Part shown: piece after piece, positions 10,717 through 21,790 of the stretch
How the letters are laid out: every line of letters starts with the position of its first letter
How positions within the stretch are numbered: the stretch's first letter is position 1
Source: Metarhizium brunneum
Lineage: Eukaryota; Ascomycota; Sordariomycetes; Hypocreales; Clavicipitaceae
DNA: 64,000 nucleotides
Assembly: GCF_013426205.1 (NCBI RefSeq)
Contig: NC_089424.1
Span: forward strand, 4,464,001 to 4,528,000
Direction: 5' to 3'
Program-made: the position numbers and the translations under genes
The notes under the pieces: generated by a model
What the model was told of the DNA's origin: nothing
The model's database searches: none
What the model saw: the letters and a program-made list of their open reading frames with translations, nothing else

Positions 10717-12255
10717 ATGGTCAACCTTTCGGTGCCCAAGAACTATACATTCTCTCCGTCCTCGGCTACGCCGCATTTGACCATCAATCACAATGTTGCT
10801 GCGGATCTGGATTCCAGCAATGCCTTTGAAGGGCCCGAGAAGCTGCTGGAGGTGTGGTTTGCCTCTGGGCCTACAGCTCTGCCCAGCTCTGCTGCACCCA
10901 ATGGCTTGAAGAGCGTCCCTGCGGACACTTGGGTTGGTATGTTGGACATGGTCAATTGCAAGATTCTGTCTGTGCTCGAGTCCGATGACGTCGATGCCTA
11001 TTTGCTCTCCGAATCCAGCATGTTTGTCTTCCCCCACAAGCTTATCCTCAAGACATGCGGAACCACCACCCTTCTTCTTGGCCTCCAGCGTCTGCTTCAC
11101 ATTGCCGCCGTCAATGCCGGGTTCCCCTTCCACAATGCCGACTCGGTCAACGACGTTCGGGCCGCGGCCACGCCCTACCGTGTGTTCTACAGTCGCAAGA
11201 ACTTCTTGTTCCCCGATGAGCAGAAAGGCCCTCACCGGAGCTGGAAGCAAGAAGTCAAGTATCTGGATGACACGCTCGAGGGAGGTGGCAGCGCCTATAT
11301 GGTGGGCAAGATGAATGGGGATCACTGGTACCTCTACATCACTTCGCCCAATCAAACGCTTACTCCTCCCCTGACACCGGACTCGGAGATCAATTGCCAG
11401 CCAACCCCTGCCATGACCATCTCTTCCAATGGCGGGAGCTCTGCTGGTGGCTCCTACAGCCAGAATGACGAGACGTTGGAGATTCTCATGACCGATCTTG
11501 ACCCCGAAAACGCCAAGCAGTTTTTCTTGTCACACGCGAGTGCGGTCGCGAGTGATAAGCTTGCTGCTGAGGCGAAAAATGCACGCAAAAAGGCACAGGA
11601 TAGCGTCGACTGTCTTACTGCCGCTACCCCCGAGGAAATTGATGTATTTGGGCACTGCGACGAGGGAGATTTCGAGACTGCCAAGGCCCAAGTCACTGAG
11701 GAGCTCACAACCGAGGGCCACGCTCTTGGCTCAGTCGTCTCGGAAAGCTGCGGACTCAACGACGTTTATCCCACGTCTGTCTACCCCGATGCCCGTGTGG
11801 ACTCGTATCTCTTCAGCCCCTGCGGATTTTCTGCCAATGGCGTGGTTCCCGCTCCGCCATCCGCCGAGGACGACACGGCTGGAGCAACTCACTACTTCAC
11901 CGTGCACGTTACGCCCGAGCCAGGCTTCTCCTTTGCATCCTTTGAGACCAACGTGCCCGGGGGGCAAAAGGGTCGCACCACAGCCGAGATTATCGAGCAC
12001 GTGGTCAACATCTTCCGCCCCGGCCGATTCAGCGTCACGCTGTTCGAGGCCAAGGGCCGCGGCGCCAATCCTTACGGCATGGGCGACGGCACATTCAAGA
12101 GCCTCTCCATGCAGCGCCTCGTCGACCCCGTCCGCGGCTACCGGCGTGTGGATCGCATCGTGCACGACTTTGAAGACTATGACTTGGTCTTTCGATTCTA
12201 TGAGCGCGAGGACTGGCTGGGCGACAAGGCTGCTCGCGTGGGCGAAATCGAGTGA
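10717..12255 (+). CDS. SPE2: S-adenosylmethionine decarboxylase proenzyme
   Basis: Pyruvoyl-dependent enzyme that makes decarboxylated AdoMet, the aminopropyl donor for spermidine and spermine. It is a single exon of 512 aa, longer than the roughly 335 aa animal enzyme but usual for filamentous fungi. The N-terminal block FEGPEKLLEVWF (about residues 37-48) is typical. The self-processing site is LSESSMF: cleavage between E99 and S100 converts S100 into the pyruvoyl group and yields a beta chain of 99 aa and an alpha chain of 413 aa. KTCGTTTLL follows, as in all family members. An insertion around residues 225-335 (Ser/Gly-rich, then Ala/Lys/Glu-rich) accounts for part of the extra length. 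The leader from about 9950 is ATG-poor except for the two uORFs annotated separately, suggesting translational control by polyamines. Confidence 0.96.
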   Translation: MVNLSVPKNYTFSPSSATPHLTINHNVAADLDSSNAFEGPEKLLEVWFASGPTALPSSAAPNGLKSVPADTWVGMLDMVNCKILSVLESDDVDAYLLSESSMFVFPHKLILKTCGTTTLLLGLQRLLHIAAVNAGFPFHNADSVNDVRAAATPYRVFYSRKNFLFPDEQKGPHRSWKQEVKYLDDTLEGGGSAYMVGKMNGDHWYLYITSPNQTLTPPLTPDSEINCQPTPAMTISSNGGSSAGGSYSQNDETLEILMTDLDPENAKQFFLSHASAVASDKLAAEAKNARKKAQDSVDCLTAATPEEIDVFGHCDEGDFETAKAQVTEELTTEGHALGSVVSESCGLNDVYPTSVYPDARVDSYLFSPCGFSANGVVPAPPSAEDDTAGATHYFTVHVTPEPGFSFASFETNVPGGQKGRTTAEIIEHVVNIFRPGRFSVTLFEAKGRGANPYGMGDGTFKSLSMQRLVDPVRGYRRVDRIVHDFEDYDLVFRFYEREDWLGDKAARVGEIE

Positions 12256-12784
12256 CTTGGTGACTCAAGCAAGGCATGGAAGTTTCCTCGTAGTGTTTTC
12301 GTTTTCTGGAAATCATTGACCTTGTTGGATCAGGGTTGCAGGTTGATGATGACGTTGTAGTCTGCTCTTCAAGCTCAGTTGCGAGTCTAGCCCTATACGC
12401 TCACTCACTGGATATGTACGACACAGCAAGTACATTACTTTCTGGCGGGCAACGCCAATGTCCGTGCTCATTTTGTATTACTTTTATGAATAAAATCCAG
12501 TTTATATTGCTACGTTATAATTGCCCGTCTCTTGACTGAACAATGCCGCTCAAAACAAGCTATTTCTCCGTCATGGCCGAAAACTCTTATCGATAAGAAC
12601 ACGTGATGGCCCTGGCCGAATTTTCTACCCCCTGCAAACGTCCCACCCCCATCCAGCCCGCTAGCGCTCCATACTGCCACACTATCCCAACTATTTTTTT
12701 TTTTTTGCTCAAGCATTCGGCCATATAGCTCGTCGGTTTGTCTTTTTTAGTAAACAAAGTCACCAATTCGCCAAAAACAAAAAA
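12256..12784. other. Intergenic: AdoMetDC terminator and NOP10 promoter
   Basis: No ORF of interest. AT-rich sequence at about 12470-12525 probably holds the 3' end of the AdoMetDC transcript. A 14-bp palindrome with two opposed GATA cores at 12585-12598 and a CACGTG at 12600-12605 lie about 180 bp before NOP10. Confidence 0.5.
12585..12605. promoter_or_regulatory. GATA palindrome and E-box upstream of NOP10
   Basis: TCTTATCGATAAGA (12585-12598) is a perfect palindrome containing two head-to-head GATA cores. CACGTG at 12600-12605 is the classical bHLH site. They lie 180-200 bp upstream of the NOP10 ATG, within promoter range. No factor is assigned. Confidence 0.35.
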
Positions 12785-13024
12785 ATGCATCTCATGTACA
12801 CCCTCGACGCCGGCGGCAACCGCCTGTACACCCTGAAGAAGGTGGCCCACGGGCAAGTCACCAAGTCGGCGCACCCGGCTCGCTTCTCGCCCGACGACAA
12901 GTGGTCGCGGCAGAGGGTCACCATGAAGAAGCGGTTCGGCCTGCTTCTCACGCAGCTGAGTACGTTGGCCCCCGAGCACTGGCTAGAATCCGGGGCATGC
13001 TGACAAGTCGCAGAGGAGGAGTAG
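12785..13024 (+). CDS. NOP10: H/ACA snoRNP subunit Nop10
   Basis: Small core protein of H/ACA snoRNPs that stabilises the Cbf5 pseudouridine synthase during rRNA pseudouridylation and 18S maturation. Exons 12785-12959 and 13014-13024 give 61 aa, the normal size. The start MHLMYTLD and the block [20 protein letters not shown] are diagnostic of the family. The second exon is only 11 nt and encodes the last residues (KEE), so a gene caller that ignores the intron at 12960-13013 would read on to a wrong C-terminus. It faces NOB1, another ribosome-biogenesis gene, tail to tail at a distance of about 300 bp. Confidence 0.95.
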
Positions 13025-13332
13025 GTTTGTCCGCGGACGAACGCAGTGCATGATGAGGGGAGGCTACGCGGCGCTGGCACATTGGATCGAGGGCGATTTC
13101 GAAATGTCAAAAAGAGAGAGACGGAGGGGTGTTTGTATTCCTGCCAGGGACGATATTTGCGGCTGGCTGGCGTTTGGGTCACTGGAGTTTATTGACGGCA
13201 ATATAATTTACTCTTTTTTTTCTTCACCTTTTGTTGCTATGAATCTTGGATTCAGGAGCACGTGTGCTGTGTGAGTGTGAAGACGAGGTGTGTTTGACTG
13301 GCTGGATGAATATCTACGTTAAAAAATATGCT
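13025..13332. other. Convergent terminator region of NOP10 and NOB1
   Basis: About 300 bp between two converging genes. AT-rich stretches near 13200-13240 and 13318-13330 are candidates for polyadenylation in both directions. No gene is seen. Confidence 0.5.
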
Positions 13333-14631
13333 TTAATGCTTCCTCTTTGAATTCACATTTCTGCCCGCCCCGACGCGTACTTTTGCCGCCCCGCCTGACC
13401 TTTTCCCGCTCAGAATGCCCGGCAGGTAATCCTCGTCCATGACGTCCTTGTTGCGCTGCCTCTTGTGCTCCTCGCTGGCCCTGACGTACTCCTTTTGGTC
13501 CTCGGCGAGAACCAGGTCCCGGCCCCAGCCGTTCTTGCCGCCGGCACCCTTGGGCAGCCGCCCGTTGGCGGAGCCGTGGACCGCCTTGGGGACGCTGTAG
13601 ACGTTGCCGCGCTTGTTCCACTGGAAGTTCTTCTTGAGGTGGACCTGGAAGTTGCCGTGCTGGTCGGTCGAGCAGCTGGCGCGCGTGAGCGTGGGCTGGC
13701 CGCACTTGGGGCAGAACTGCTTCTCCATGTCTTTGGTGATGGCGAAGCAGCCGTGGCAGCGGAGCACCCAGTTCTTGAGGTGGGTGATGCGCGAGAAGGA
13801 CGGCGTGACGAGGTTGATGTTGATGCGGAGGGCGACGTTTTGCATGGCGTAATCGGACGTGAGGATGGCCGCCTGCAGCGTCTTTTGCGCCGGCTGGGAC
13901 GGCGTGCTGCCGGCCGATTCGGCAGCTTGGTGTCTTTTCAGGTTGGACGGCGTGATCCAGCCTTCGTCGTCGGAGTCTTCTTGCGTTTCTGGGATGTCTG
14001 GATTGGCGGCTGGCGCGTCGGTAGTAGATGATGGTTCTCCTGCTGCGGCTTCCTCCTCGGCTGGGGTGGCATTTTCTGTTGACTGCAAACTTAGACCGTC
14101 TAGCTTGTCCTCCAGCGCCGGCGACTCTGTCTCGTCACCTTCTGCCGCTGGAGGGGCTGCCAGATTTCCAAGGTCATCCTTTGGCGAATCTTCAGCATCA
14201 GCCTGGGTCTCCGCCTCTTTTGGCCGCCCATTCAACCGCTTCTGGACGGGCGTGTTCCTCAGCCTCCAGTCGCCGCCATTTCTCTCACACTCAAGCTCAT
14301 ACCCGAGTGCGATGACCTCGATATCAGGCCTGCTCAGCACCGCCAAATCGCCCGTCCGCCTCGCAAAGTCTGTCACAAACTTTATGCTCGCGGGGCCGGG
14401 TGCTCGAACAGTAACAAACGGCAGGAGTGTCGTCTCGACTCGCGCGCGGGTGGCGGGGTCCCTGATTTCGGGGATGACGGACGGAATCGTGTATAGTTTT
14501 TCGGCCTGCGAGAGGAGTGCGCTGACCGAGGGGTCGTTTTTGATCAACGGGCCTGTATCAAGGACCAGGCTGTGGATGGGCTTGAGGGCCGTGGGCTGCG
14601 GAGCAGAGGGCTCTGCGGGCGGGGTGGCCAT
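13333..14631 (-). CDS. NOB1: 20S pre-rRNA D-site endonuclease Nob1
   Basis: PIN-domain nuclease that makes the final cut at the 3' end of 18S rRNA in cytoplasmic pre-40S particles. It is one exon of 432 aa. The PIN domain opens with SLVLDTGPLI; D25 is a metal-binding acidic residue. The middle is a low-complexity Glu/Asp/Ala/Ser-rich linker (about 145-230). The C-terminal part carries the zinc ribbon CHGC...CPKCG and the conserved block QWNKRGNVYSVPK, ending in basic GRNVNSKRKH. The start is the ATG at 14631, which has a CACCATGG context. The open frame extends 24 nt further upstream, but only to a GTG codon, so I do not use it. Confidence 0.94.
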   Translation of the reverse strand: MATPPAEPSAPQPTALKPIHSLVLDTGPLIKNDPSVSALLSQAEKLYTIPSVIPEIRDPATRARVETTLLPFVTVRAPGPASIKFVTDFARRTGDLAVLSRPDIEVIALGYELECERNGGDWRLRNTPVQKRLNGRPKEAETQADAEDSPKDDLGNLAAPPAAEGDETESPALEDKLDGLSLQSTENATPAEEEAAAGEPSSTTDAPAANPDIPETQEDSDDEGWITPSNLKRHQAAESAGSTPSQPAQKTLQAAILTSDYAMQNVALRININLVTPSFSRITHLKNWVLRCHGCFAITKDMEKQFCPKCGQPTLTRASCSTDQHGNFQVHLKKNFQWNKRGNVYSVPKAVHGSANGRLPKGAGGKNGWGRDLVLAEDQKEYVRASEEHKRQRNKDVMDEDYLPGILSGKRSGGAAKVRVGAGRNVNSKRKH

Positions 14632-15195
14632 GGTGACGAAGCGTCGAAAAGTCACCGCAGCGCCTGCAAATTGCGTATGTTAAATAGTACGGTGTGCAGT
14701 GTGAGAAAGGTATTCCGGGAATATTTGCTCGAATTGTGGAAAAAGGCCACCAGATGCTGTTGGTGCCGCAGTAATGTTGATTTGACTTGATGGTTATCGA
14801 CGTGGGGCAACATTCTGCCCACGGCGGCCCAAAAAAAAAGTTGCGACATGATAAGGATAAGAGTTTTTGTGGCATCACGTGGGATCTTAATGAGCCCTCA
14901 TCATTCTACGGAGAAGCAATGACAAGTCATATGCACGATTATAATTGTGAACTCTCGTATGCTTCAATGCATAAGCCATATTCCGTACAGATTTGGCAAT
15001 GACTCAAATTGCAGAGCACAGCAAATCTCTAACGTTTCGCTCTGCTCAAAGCTAAATACCTCCATTTGCAGGGCCATCTCCGTCGTGGACGCGTCCAACA
15101 GAAAAAGAAACCACAATATTGTATCCTCTATCTAGCGATATGCACCCGGTAACTAAACGAAATGAACGCTTCTAATCAATGACAAGTTTCAAATT
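14632..15195. other. Intergenic: NOB1 promoter and acyl-CoA oxidase 3' end
   Basis: About 560 bp, AT-rich in the part next to the acyl-CoA oxidase stop codon. No gene or RNA is recognised. Confidence 0.5.
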
Positions 15196-17247
15196 TTACA
15201 GCTTCGACGCCCGCTTGTCAGACTGAAACAAGACACTCGAGTCGGGATAAGGATCAAAGGTGATATCGTTGAGGGGGTTGACCTCGGACGCCCTGTGGAA
15301 CATGTCCTCGTACACGCGGCCGTCGTACCGGCCCAGCGAGCTGTCGAGCTGCCAGTCCGAGAACTTCCAGGCGTCGACCAACTTGACGGCGTGGGGGCGA
15401 ATCTCCTTGAGCAGCGAAAGCGTGCGCTTGGTGCGCGCCAGCTGGATCTGGCGGACGGTCGAGGCACCGCTGGTGAAGAACTCGGAAGCATGCGACTGCA
15501 GGTAGTTGAGCGCAAAGAGGTGGAACAAGCTGCGGAGCATGGTGGTGGTGGCCGGGTCGAGGGACGAGGTCGTGGCCTGGTCCTGGAGCGTCTCGTAGAA
15601 GTTCTTGACAATGAGGTACTGCGCAAAGGCCGTGGACAGGCGCCAAAAGTCGATGAGGAGGCTGTTCCAGGCCTGCTTCTCCTCGTCTCGGTGCTTGAGG
15701 GCCTCAAAGGTCAGAAACGCCACCCTCCAGGCAAACGCCTTGACGAGATCCTCGTCATTGTCGAGGATGTCGAACGCGGCGCCAATGTCCTGTCTCGCCT
15801 TGAATTCGGCCAGGACGCCGGAGATGTCGTTGGACGCCGGCTTGCCCTTGAGGACGGCGCGGGCAGACTTTAGCAGGTAGCGGGCGACCTGCTGCGTGAG
15901 CATGTAGTTGTCGCCCTCCCAGGTGACGGTGGGCAGGTAGTCGGCGTACCAGCTACCGATGCCGGAGAATGCAGAGTATCCGTGGCCACCGCACGCGCGG
16001 CGGCAGACCTCGAGCCCTTCTGCGGCAACGGTGGACGAGAAGGCCTTGAGGGCGCAGGACGTGGCGTGGAGGTCGGGGAGGATGTCGTGGCTGGACTTGG
16101 AGGCCGGGCCGGCCAGACGCTTCTGGTTCTCGTTGTACAGCCTCAGCATGGCACGTCCTGTAAAGTGAAGGGCATACGTGGCCGCCAACAGGGGGAGGAG
16201 ACGGTGCTGGACCATGGTGTAGTCGATGACCTGGTTCTCGCCCAACTCATCGTTGGTGCTGTCACGGTCTTGGAACTGCCGGCGGACGGCGCAGTAGCGA
16301 ACGGCAATGGTCACGCCTCGAGCAAGCACCGACCCGGATTGCAGGACAATGGTGGACCGGATATAAGTCATGGTGCCGTAGACAAGAGCTGGGTTCTGGG
16401 GCCTGATGTACTTTCCGGTCTCGGGGTCCACGCCTGAGAAGCGACTGAGGAGGCTGATGTGGGGGACCTTGACCTTGTTGAAGAGCAAGAAGCCGTTGTC
16501 CATGGTGTTGTAGCCAAACTTGGGGCCAATGTCGCCGACGTGGACGTTTGGCAGGGGCTTGTGCGTCTTGAGATCGCGAATCTGAACGACAAAGGGATGG
16601 GGGCCGTACGTCTTGCCATCAATGATGAGCTGCGCAATCACGACAGCATGGTTCGCGGCCTTTCCGAGGGAGCCGATCCACCACTTGGAGGCGGTCAGGT
16701 GTGGTGAATGGATGGTAAAGGTCTTGTCCTGCTGGTTCCAAGTGGCCGTCGTCTCAAGGCCGCGAACGTTGGAGCCGTGACCAAGCTCCGTCTGCGCATA
16801 GCAGCCGATGTATTCGTAGTTTTGGGCCTTTTCGAGAAACACCTTGTGTTGCTCGGGCGTGCCCTGTTCCTGCAACGTCTTCATGAACATAGTGGCATGG
16901 AGGCCGTAGGGCGTCGGTTCGCTAATGAGGTCATTGGCGACGGTATACTCGTCCTGGTCCCATTGATGCTTGACCGACAGCTGTCTCAACGCCTTGCCCC
17001 TTGCCAGCGCGGCCTCTATTCTCTCGATGCGACCGTTGAAGTAGTTTTGGGACTTGTCGAAGACGGGATGGGACTGCAGAATCTCCAAGATTCTTGCGTT
17101 TCTCTCGAGCGCCTGGCTGGTGTGTAGAAATTCGGCAAGCTGGTCCACGTTGACATTGGACTTGGCTCTTTCCTGCTCGAGGAGCTCCTGTCCGTTCAGG
17201 CCTGACGGCTTGAGAGCCTTGACCCAGTCGGGATTCGGGGGAGGCAT
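15196..17247 (-). CDS. Peroxisomal acyl-CoA oxidase
   Basis: FAD enzyme that catalyses the first step of peroxisomal fatty-acid beta-oxidation, turning acyl-CoA into trans-2-enoyl-CoA and reducing O2 to H2O2. It is a single exon of 683 aa, the normal family length. The signature CYAQTELGHGSNVRGLETTA lies in the flavin-binding middle domain at about residues 160-180. It is followed by SKWWIGSLGK, typical of the family, and by a GGHGY motif in the C-terminal oxidase half (CRRACGGHGYS). The last three residues are SKL, a perfect PTS1 peroxisomal targeting signal. The start ATG at 17247 gives the usual short N-terminus. Chain-length preference cannot be read from the sequence. Confidence 0.95.
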   Translation of the reverse strand: MPPPNPDWVKALKPSGLNGQELLEQERAKSNVNVDQLAEFLHTSQALERNARILEILQSHPVFDKSQNYFNGRIERIEAALARGKALRQLSVKHQWDQDEYTVANDLISEPTPYGLHATMFMKTLQEQGTPEQHKVFLEKAQNYEYIGCYAQTELGHGSNVRGLETTATWNQQDKTFTIHSPHLTASKWWIGSLGKAANHAVVIAQLIIDGKTYGPHPFVVQIRDLKTHKPLPNVHVGDIGPKFGYNTMDNGFLLFNKVKVPHISLLSRFSGVDPETGKYIRPQNPALVYGTMTYIRSTIVLQSGSVLARGVTIAVRYCAVRRQFQDRDSTNDELGENQVIDYTMVQHRLLPLLAATYALHFTGRAMLRLYNENQKRLAGPASKSSHDILPDLHATSCALKAFSSTVAAEGLEVCRRACGGHGYSAFSGIGSWYADYLPTVTWEGDNYMLTQQVARYLLKSARAVLKGKPASNDISGVLAEFKARQDIGAAFDILDNDEDLVKAFAWRVAFLTFEALKHRDEEKQAWNSLLIDFWRLSTAFAQYLIVKNFYETLQDQATTSSLDPATTTMLRSLFHLFALNYLQSHASEFFTSGASTVRQIQLARTKRTLSLLKEIRPHAVKLVDAWKFSDWQLDSSLGRYDGRVYEDMFHRASEVNPLNDITFDPYPDSSVLFQSDKRASKL

Positions 17248-18315
17248 GGCGAGCTCTACGAACTGGGTGTTTTTCCAATGATTTTGGGGGTGGAACTGAG
17301 TACTATTCCGTCAAGTCAGACACGTGTCTCTGAGAAGCTGGAAGAGATGCCGTAAAGCAAGTGGTCCGCAACGTTGGTGTTATAATATAGGTTTTTTGGC
17401 AGAGTATCGGGGGGGAGGGAACGCTAACGCCATCCCGAGGCTCATGGCAATAGCTCGGCACGACAACTCGCGACATGGCGGTTTGCGAGGTCGGAGGAGT
17501 CGGAATTATGTACCATGTGGGGCAGCATGAACCCAAATGGCTTCCTTGGCCCCTTCGCTGACGATGATGGTGAGTGAAACGACGAGGAGCAGGCAATGAC
17601 ATGGTGGATATGTCGGACAAGATTGGTGAAATTGGCGAAATCACCCTCGGCACTGACAGCAGGCTTGGCGGCACAAGGCGCAGCTTGTGAGTGTGGATTA
17701 TATTTGCATCAAGTGCGATTGATAACGGTGTCATGATGGATGCTTGCGTTTGCGTCGTCTCTCTCACAAGCTAGCTCGGGCCGGATCCATCCGTGATGTG
17801 CAGCCAGACTCCAATTCCCATGTGCTCACTCCATCGTCCATATCGATGCTCCGCAACGTGAATGCCAGAGTTTTCGGGGCCGCGTATTATATAGTGCTGA
17901 TTGTGGAATACTGCCTTGCAGTTGTGCAATCCAAAGGAGCGCGTGTTGTGTTCCAATGTCAGTGGCGCCGTCTTCAAAGTGCCGAGGCATTGTACGGAGC
18001 CCCGACGCCGATACCGACCGACTGGGTAACCAGGGAAGGATCGAGCTGTGGTGTAACTGTCGCACCTTCCACCTGCGTCTACCGGCAGGCGTCGACTGTA
18101 GGGAGGCTCCGTAGGGCTGATGGTACACCAGACGTAACACGGGTCCGGTACATACGGTACCTAAGGAACCTAGGTGGGTATTACTTGGGTCGAGGTACAC
18201 AACCCGTCATCTTTCAGGTTACCAGGACCATGGAGCACCATTCTCTCGCCTACATCTAATCTGCTGCCAAAAGCAAGAAATAGAGCAGAGCAAAACACAA
18301 AACGTCAAGTTCAAG

Positions 18316-18564
18316 ATGCCGGAAATCATGGCTCCGCAACATGTCCCAAGGCCAAACCTCCTCCAAAATGTGGCTGGCCGTCGCACATCCATTACTACAC
18401 CAGACTTCATCAATCTGCACGGCGAATCCGTTCCGAATGCAAGCCTTGACCCAAAGAATATCGAGGCGCAATTACTCTTGGCCAGAGTACGCGACAAGAT
18501 GTCTTGCAATGCGGCTTCATTGGTCCAGCTCAATCGAATGGTCTCACTGCTGCGCTGTGCATAG
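18316..18564 (+). CDS. Doubtful small hypothetical ORF, 82 codons
   Basis: An ATG in a plausible context (TTCAAGATG) opens 82 codons with a balanced composition containing ITTPDFINLHGESVPNASLD. It is preceded by about 60 nt of A-rich leader-like sequence. No family is recognised, the reverse strand is also partly open here, and it could equally be chance. Listed because it is the most protein-like frame in the 8.3 kb gap. Confidence 0.15.
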   Translation: MPEIMAPQHVPRPNLLQNVAGRRTSITTPDFINLHGESVPNASLDPKNIEAQLLLARVRDKMSCNAASLVQLNRMVSLLRCA

Positions 18565-21500
18565 TCAGTCAAGATGGCGAATTCTGTAAGAGTTGGTCCA
18601 ATACATTTGCTCAACTCCCCATGATTTTGCATCATAGTTATCCGGCGGTGCAGGCATCCCTCCAAGTACCGGCTTCCGTCTGCGAAGCACGACAACATGG
18701 TTGATGTCCGAGTACCAACAGGTGACTTACATTACAGCCAAGGGAACCTCCTCTAACTACCAGAAAATGCTGAAAAGGGGAATCTATGGATGACTACATC
18801 CCCTATCAAGTCTAAAGGCTTTCCAACAAAAAGCTAGTATCAAGCTCTCATTCTTCAGTTACCTAGCGAAGACCTAGCCATCTAGACAGTGTACTGCATC
18901 GATGACCCGAAACTGCGGCCAACACACGTTCTTCGAGAATGGAGTTTCGTAATGGCGCAAAGCAGCTGCAGTCTTTCTTCTGCGAGCTCTTTCTAATTGA
19001 AAGGCCTCGAGGAGGCTTGTTACCGGGCTAAAAGCTGCATTTCCAGAGACGCAAGCGCGCAGTCGGCAACCAGGTAGCTATGTGCAAGCAAAGCTATCCT
19101 CTGTCTAGTCAAATCAAGATACGCTGCGAAACTCCTGAGCGACTGCTGCGTAGTGTCTTTCAGCCTAGGCATCGCCAGAAGCAAAGCTCGTAACCAGAAT
19201 TAAGCGCAACTCCAGCCCTATTAGCACATATGGTCAACTCCTAAATACCAGCTGCTGCAGAAGGAAAAGGCGACTACTAGCTTCTGTCAGGCACCATGAA
19301 ATATCTCACGTCCAACTCTATCGAGGCGAGCCGTTGAGACGGAGCCGTTCGAAGTAGAATAACAGTCCTCACCCTTCAAACAGCTTCACGTCAACCCGTT
19401 CATTACTTGACTCAAAATCCAGCCTAGCTTATTCTCCAAACCTCTCCTCTTTCTCGGCATGTAATCCATGCAATTGGCTCTCTCGTTAGTAAGGTCAACC
19501 CGCCGCACCAGCACCAAGAGAAACAAAGCCTCGTGTTCTTTTTTTTTTGGCACGAAAATAGCACTGCCCTTCCGGGGACAACATGTCCTTGCAGCATATT
19601 GTTGGCAATACCTTTGCCCCTTCGCTGTAGTCGCAAATTACTAGGTGATTTGCGTTTTCCAGCGATAATACAGCCTTTGTGCATCAAAATCTGGCATTAT
19701 TCAGGCCCATTTAACGAAAGATGCAAATATGCTATTAGAAGACCATTTAAGTGCATATTCCTGCGACACCGTCTTATCTGTATCGCGTGCGTAGGACCCC
19801 TTCAAAGCTACCGGCACTCTTTGATACTTACCGCTTCACGATTTGTCGACAGTAAAACGAGTAAGTTCTATCGTATCTATGTCGCCTTCGTGGCCAGCTC
19901 GAAATTAATGTGTTTTACATGTTGCTCAAGTCATATTTCCTAACACAAGGGTAGGAGGAAAGCCGTACTTGGCTCTCATTTTTTGACTTCATTATACCTG
20001 CCATCTACCAAAACATAGCAAGCTTGTATTTTACAAATGTCTCCGTGCCGTAAAGTAGAAGACGGGAGTGGATATACATCATCTCGCATGAGCCCTTCAT
20101 TATGATGACGCTGATCTCAAATTGATGCAAGATCATAACAAAATTGCGGGAAAAGGGGGTCGTGTTCGATGAGCTTAGAACTTCTCTTCTTGCGCTTCAA
20201 AATTCGCAGTAATGTATAGACCTCGGGGTAGCCTGGGAATCAGTACACACGTATTGCTATACGCCGTAATGCCTTCTTGCTAGCCATGATTATTCTCTAC
20301 CCTATTCCCAGATCGCGCTCGCATCTTGCTGGGAACGATGTGCCTCCACACACAGCACATTGTGGAGATGAGGGTTGGAGAGTTGAAATAAATCAACAAT
20401 AATGGTAGCTGTCCTACCAATGACTAGAGCTACAAGACAACATATCTGGAACCCTCCATGCTCGCGAGATCGAACCGTGTTGGGTGTTCAGCCAACCATG
20501 GTCTAGGGTAGGCTCGACGCATCATGATTTAGCCCTGTGCTCTATGAAATGTACTCCACGAAACACGAAATACCGACGATCCAGAGATCGTGGAGAAATC
20601 GACGTTCCAGATCAACTGTATCTCTCCATTCTCCAAGATCAAACCGTGTACTACTACATACAATTACTTGGGCCACGTTATTGCGACCCATTAGCGGAAC
20701 AGTTCCCGCATCTGCTCCCGCACTCTCCATAGCCGAGACTAAGCGTATGCAAGGAACCTGGGTTGCAGAATATGCCAAATACGAAAGACATTATTCGTTG
20801 CCTGACATGTCAAGGTTACAGAAACCCATAGCGACAAGGATCAATCGGGGTAAAAAAATCCTTGAACGGACGAAAAACTGGCAACACGCATTCATACTAA
20901 GTAGGCATGTACGCAAGTTGCGAGTGCTCGTCCCCTCACCATCTAGGATCATCCAACATTGGGGATGTTGCATTGTCACAACTCCACCTCCAGGTTTCCC
21001 GCTCTCGCGACCCCTGAATGGTTTACACTTTCCAAAAGGCTCAAATTGGTGACAGCGTCTGACAATTATGGAGAATCGGAGGGAGCAGAATTCGTGTACG
21101 TACTAGTCGTGCCTCCTTGATGTCGGAGGCCACCATCCCCGTGGGGGTTACATGATGACTTGGGTCCATCTAGATCTCGACAAATCGATGGTTGTGGACC
21201 AATGACGAGATCAAGAGGAAAACGAGGGCTACTCGCAACTCCATATGCTGTGGAGCTCACTTAAAGATGTAGATGTACTATGTAAGAACCTCTGCAGGAA
21301 TAGGAGGGCGTAAATCAACTATGAAACGTGGTGAAGAAACATATTGGCAGTTAGGCCGAGCTATGCCCGGCCGGGCTGACACCTCATTGCTGTGATACGA
21401 GTACAACTCGGAAGACCCGGAATAGTTGACACTGAAGGATGAATGCAGCTACGTGAGCGATGAGCGATATAACTGCTGCGTTGGCGCTGTCTCAAGATTG

Positions 21501-21765
21501 CAGATCATGTAGAGGCAGTTTGGTTGAGCTGCGCAGGCGAGAGCAACGGCACCTGGTTATTTTACTGTTGGGCAGGCCACCAACGTCGAACATCTGCAGG
21601 AGTTATCACAAAGATTTGGTTCCAAGAGTAGAGCACGGCGACGAAAGTAATCTCGCAGGAGCAAAAAGAGCACCGACTCTCGGCCGGCGCTGGCAGTTCA
21701 CCATTAGTGCAATACAAGTAACAGGTCTGTGGCCTGACACAGCCGGTGGAGTAGTAATAGTCCTC

Positions 21766-21790
21766 ATGTACGGAGTACTACTCCGTACAT
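21766..21790. repeat. 25-bp palindrome of the TACGGAGTA family
   Basis: Twelve-nt arms ATGTACGGAGTA and TACTCCGTACAT flank a single C. Related single copies occur elsewhere in intergenic parts of the window (8451, 24619, 32881, 33060). The sequence is directly visible; the function is unknown. Confidence 0.7.

Noticed and set aside
13333..14655. NOB1 start 24 nt upstream
   Set aside because: The upstream codon is GTG, which is not a normal fungal start; the ATG at 14631 has an excellent context.
13465..14683. Long plus-strand frames of 188 and 274 aa
   Set aside because: They lie entirely opposite NOB1, have no family resemblance, and NOB1 has clear PIN and zinc-ribbon motifs.
20440..20480. 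tRNA-like GATCGAACC string
   Set aside because: No T-stem pairing, anticodon arm or acceptor stem could be built on either strand.
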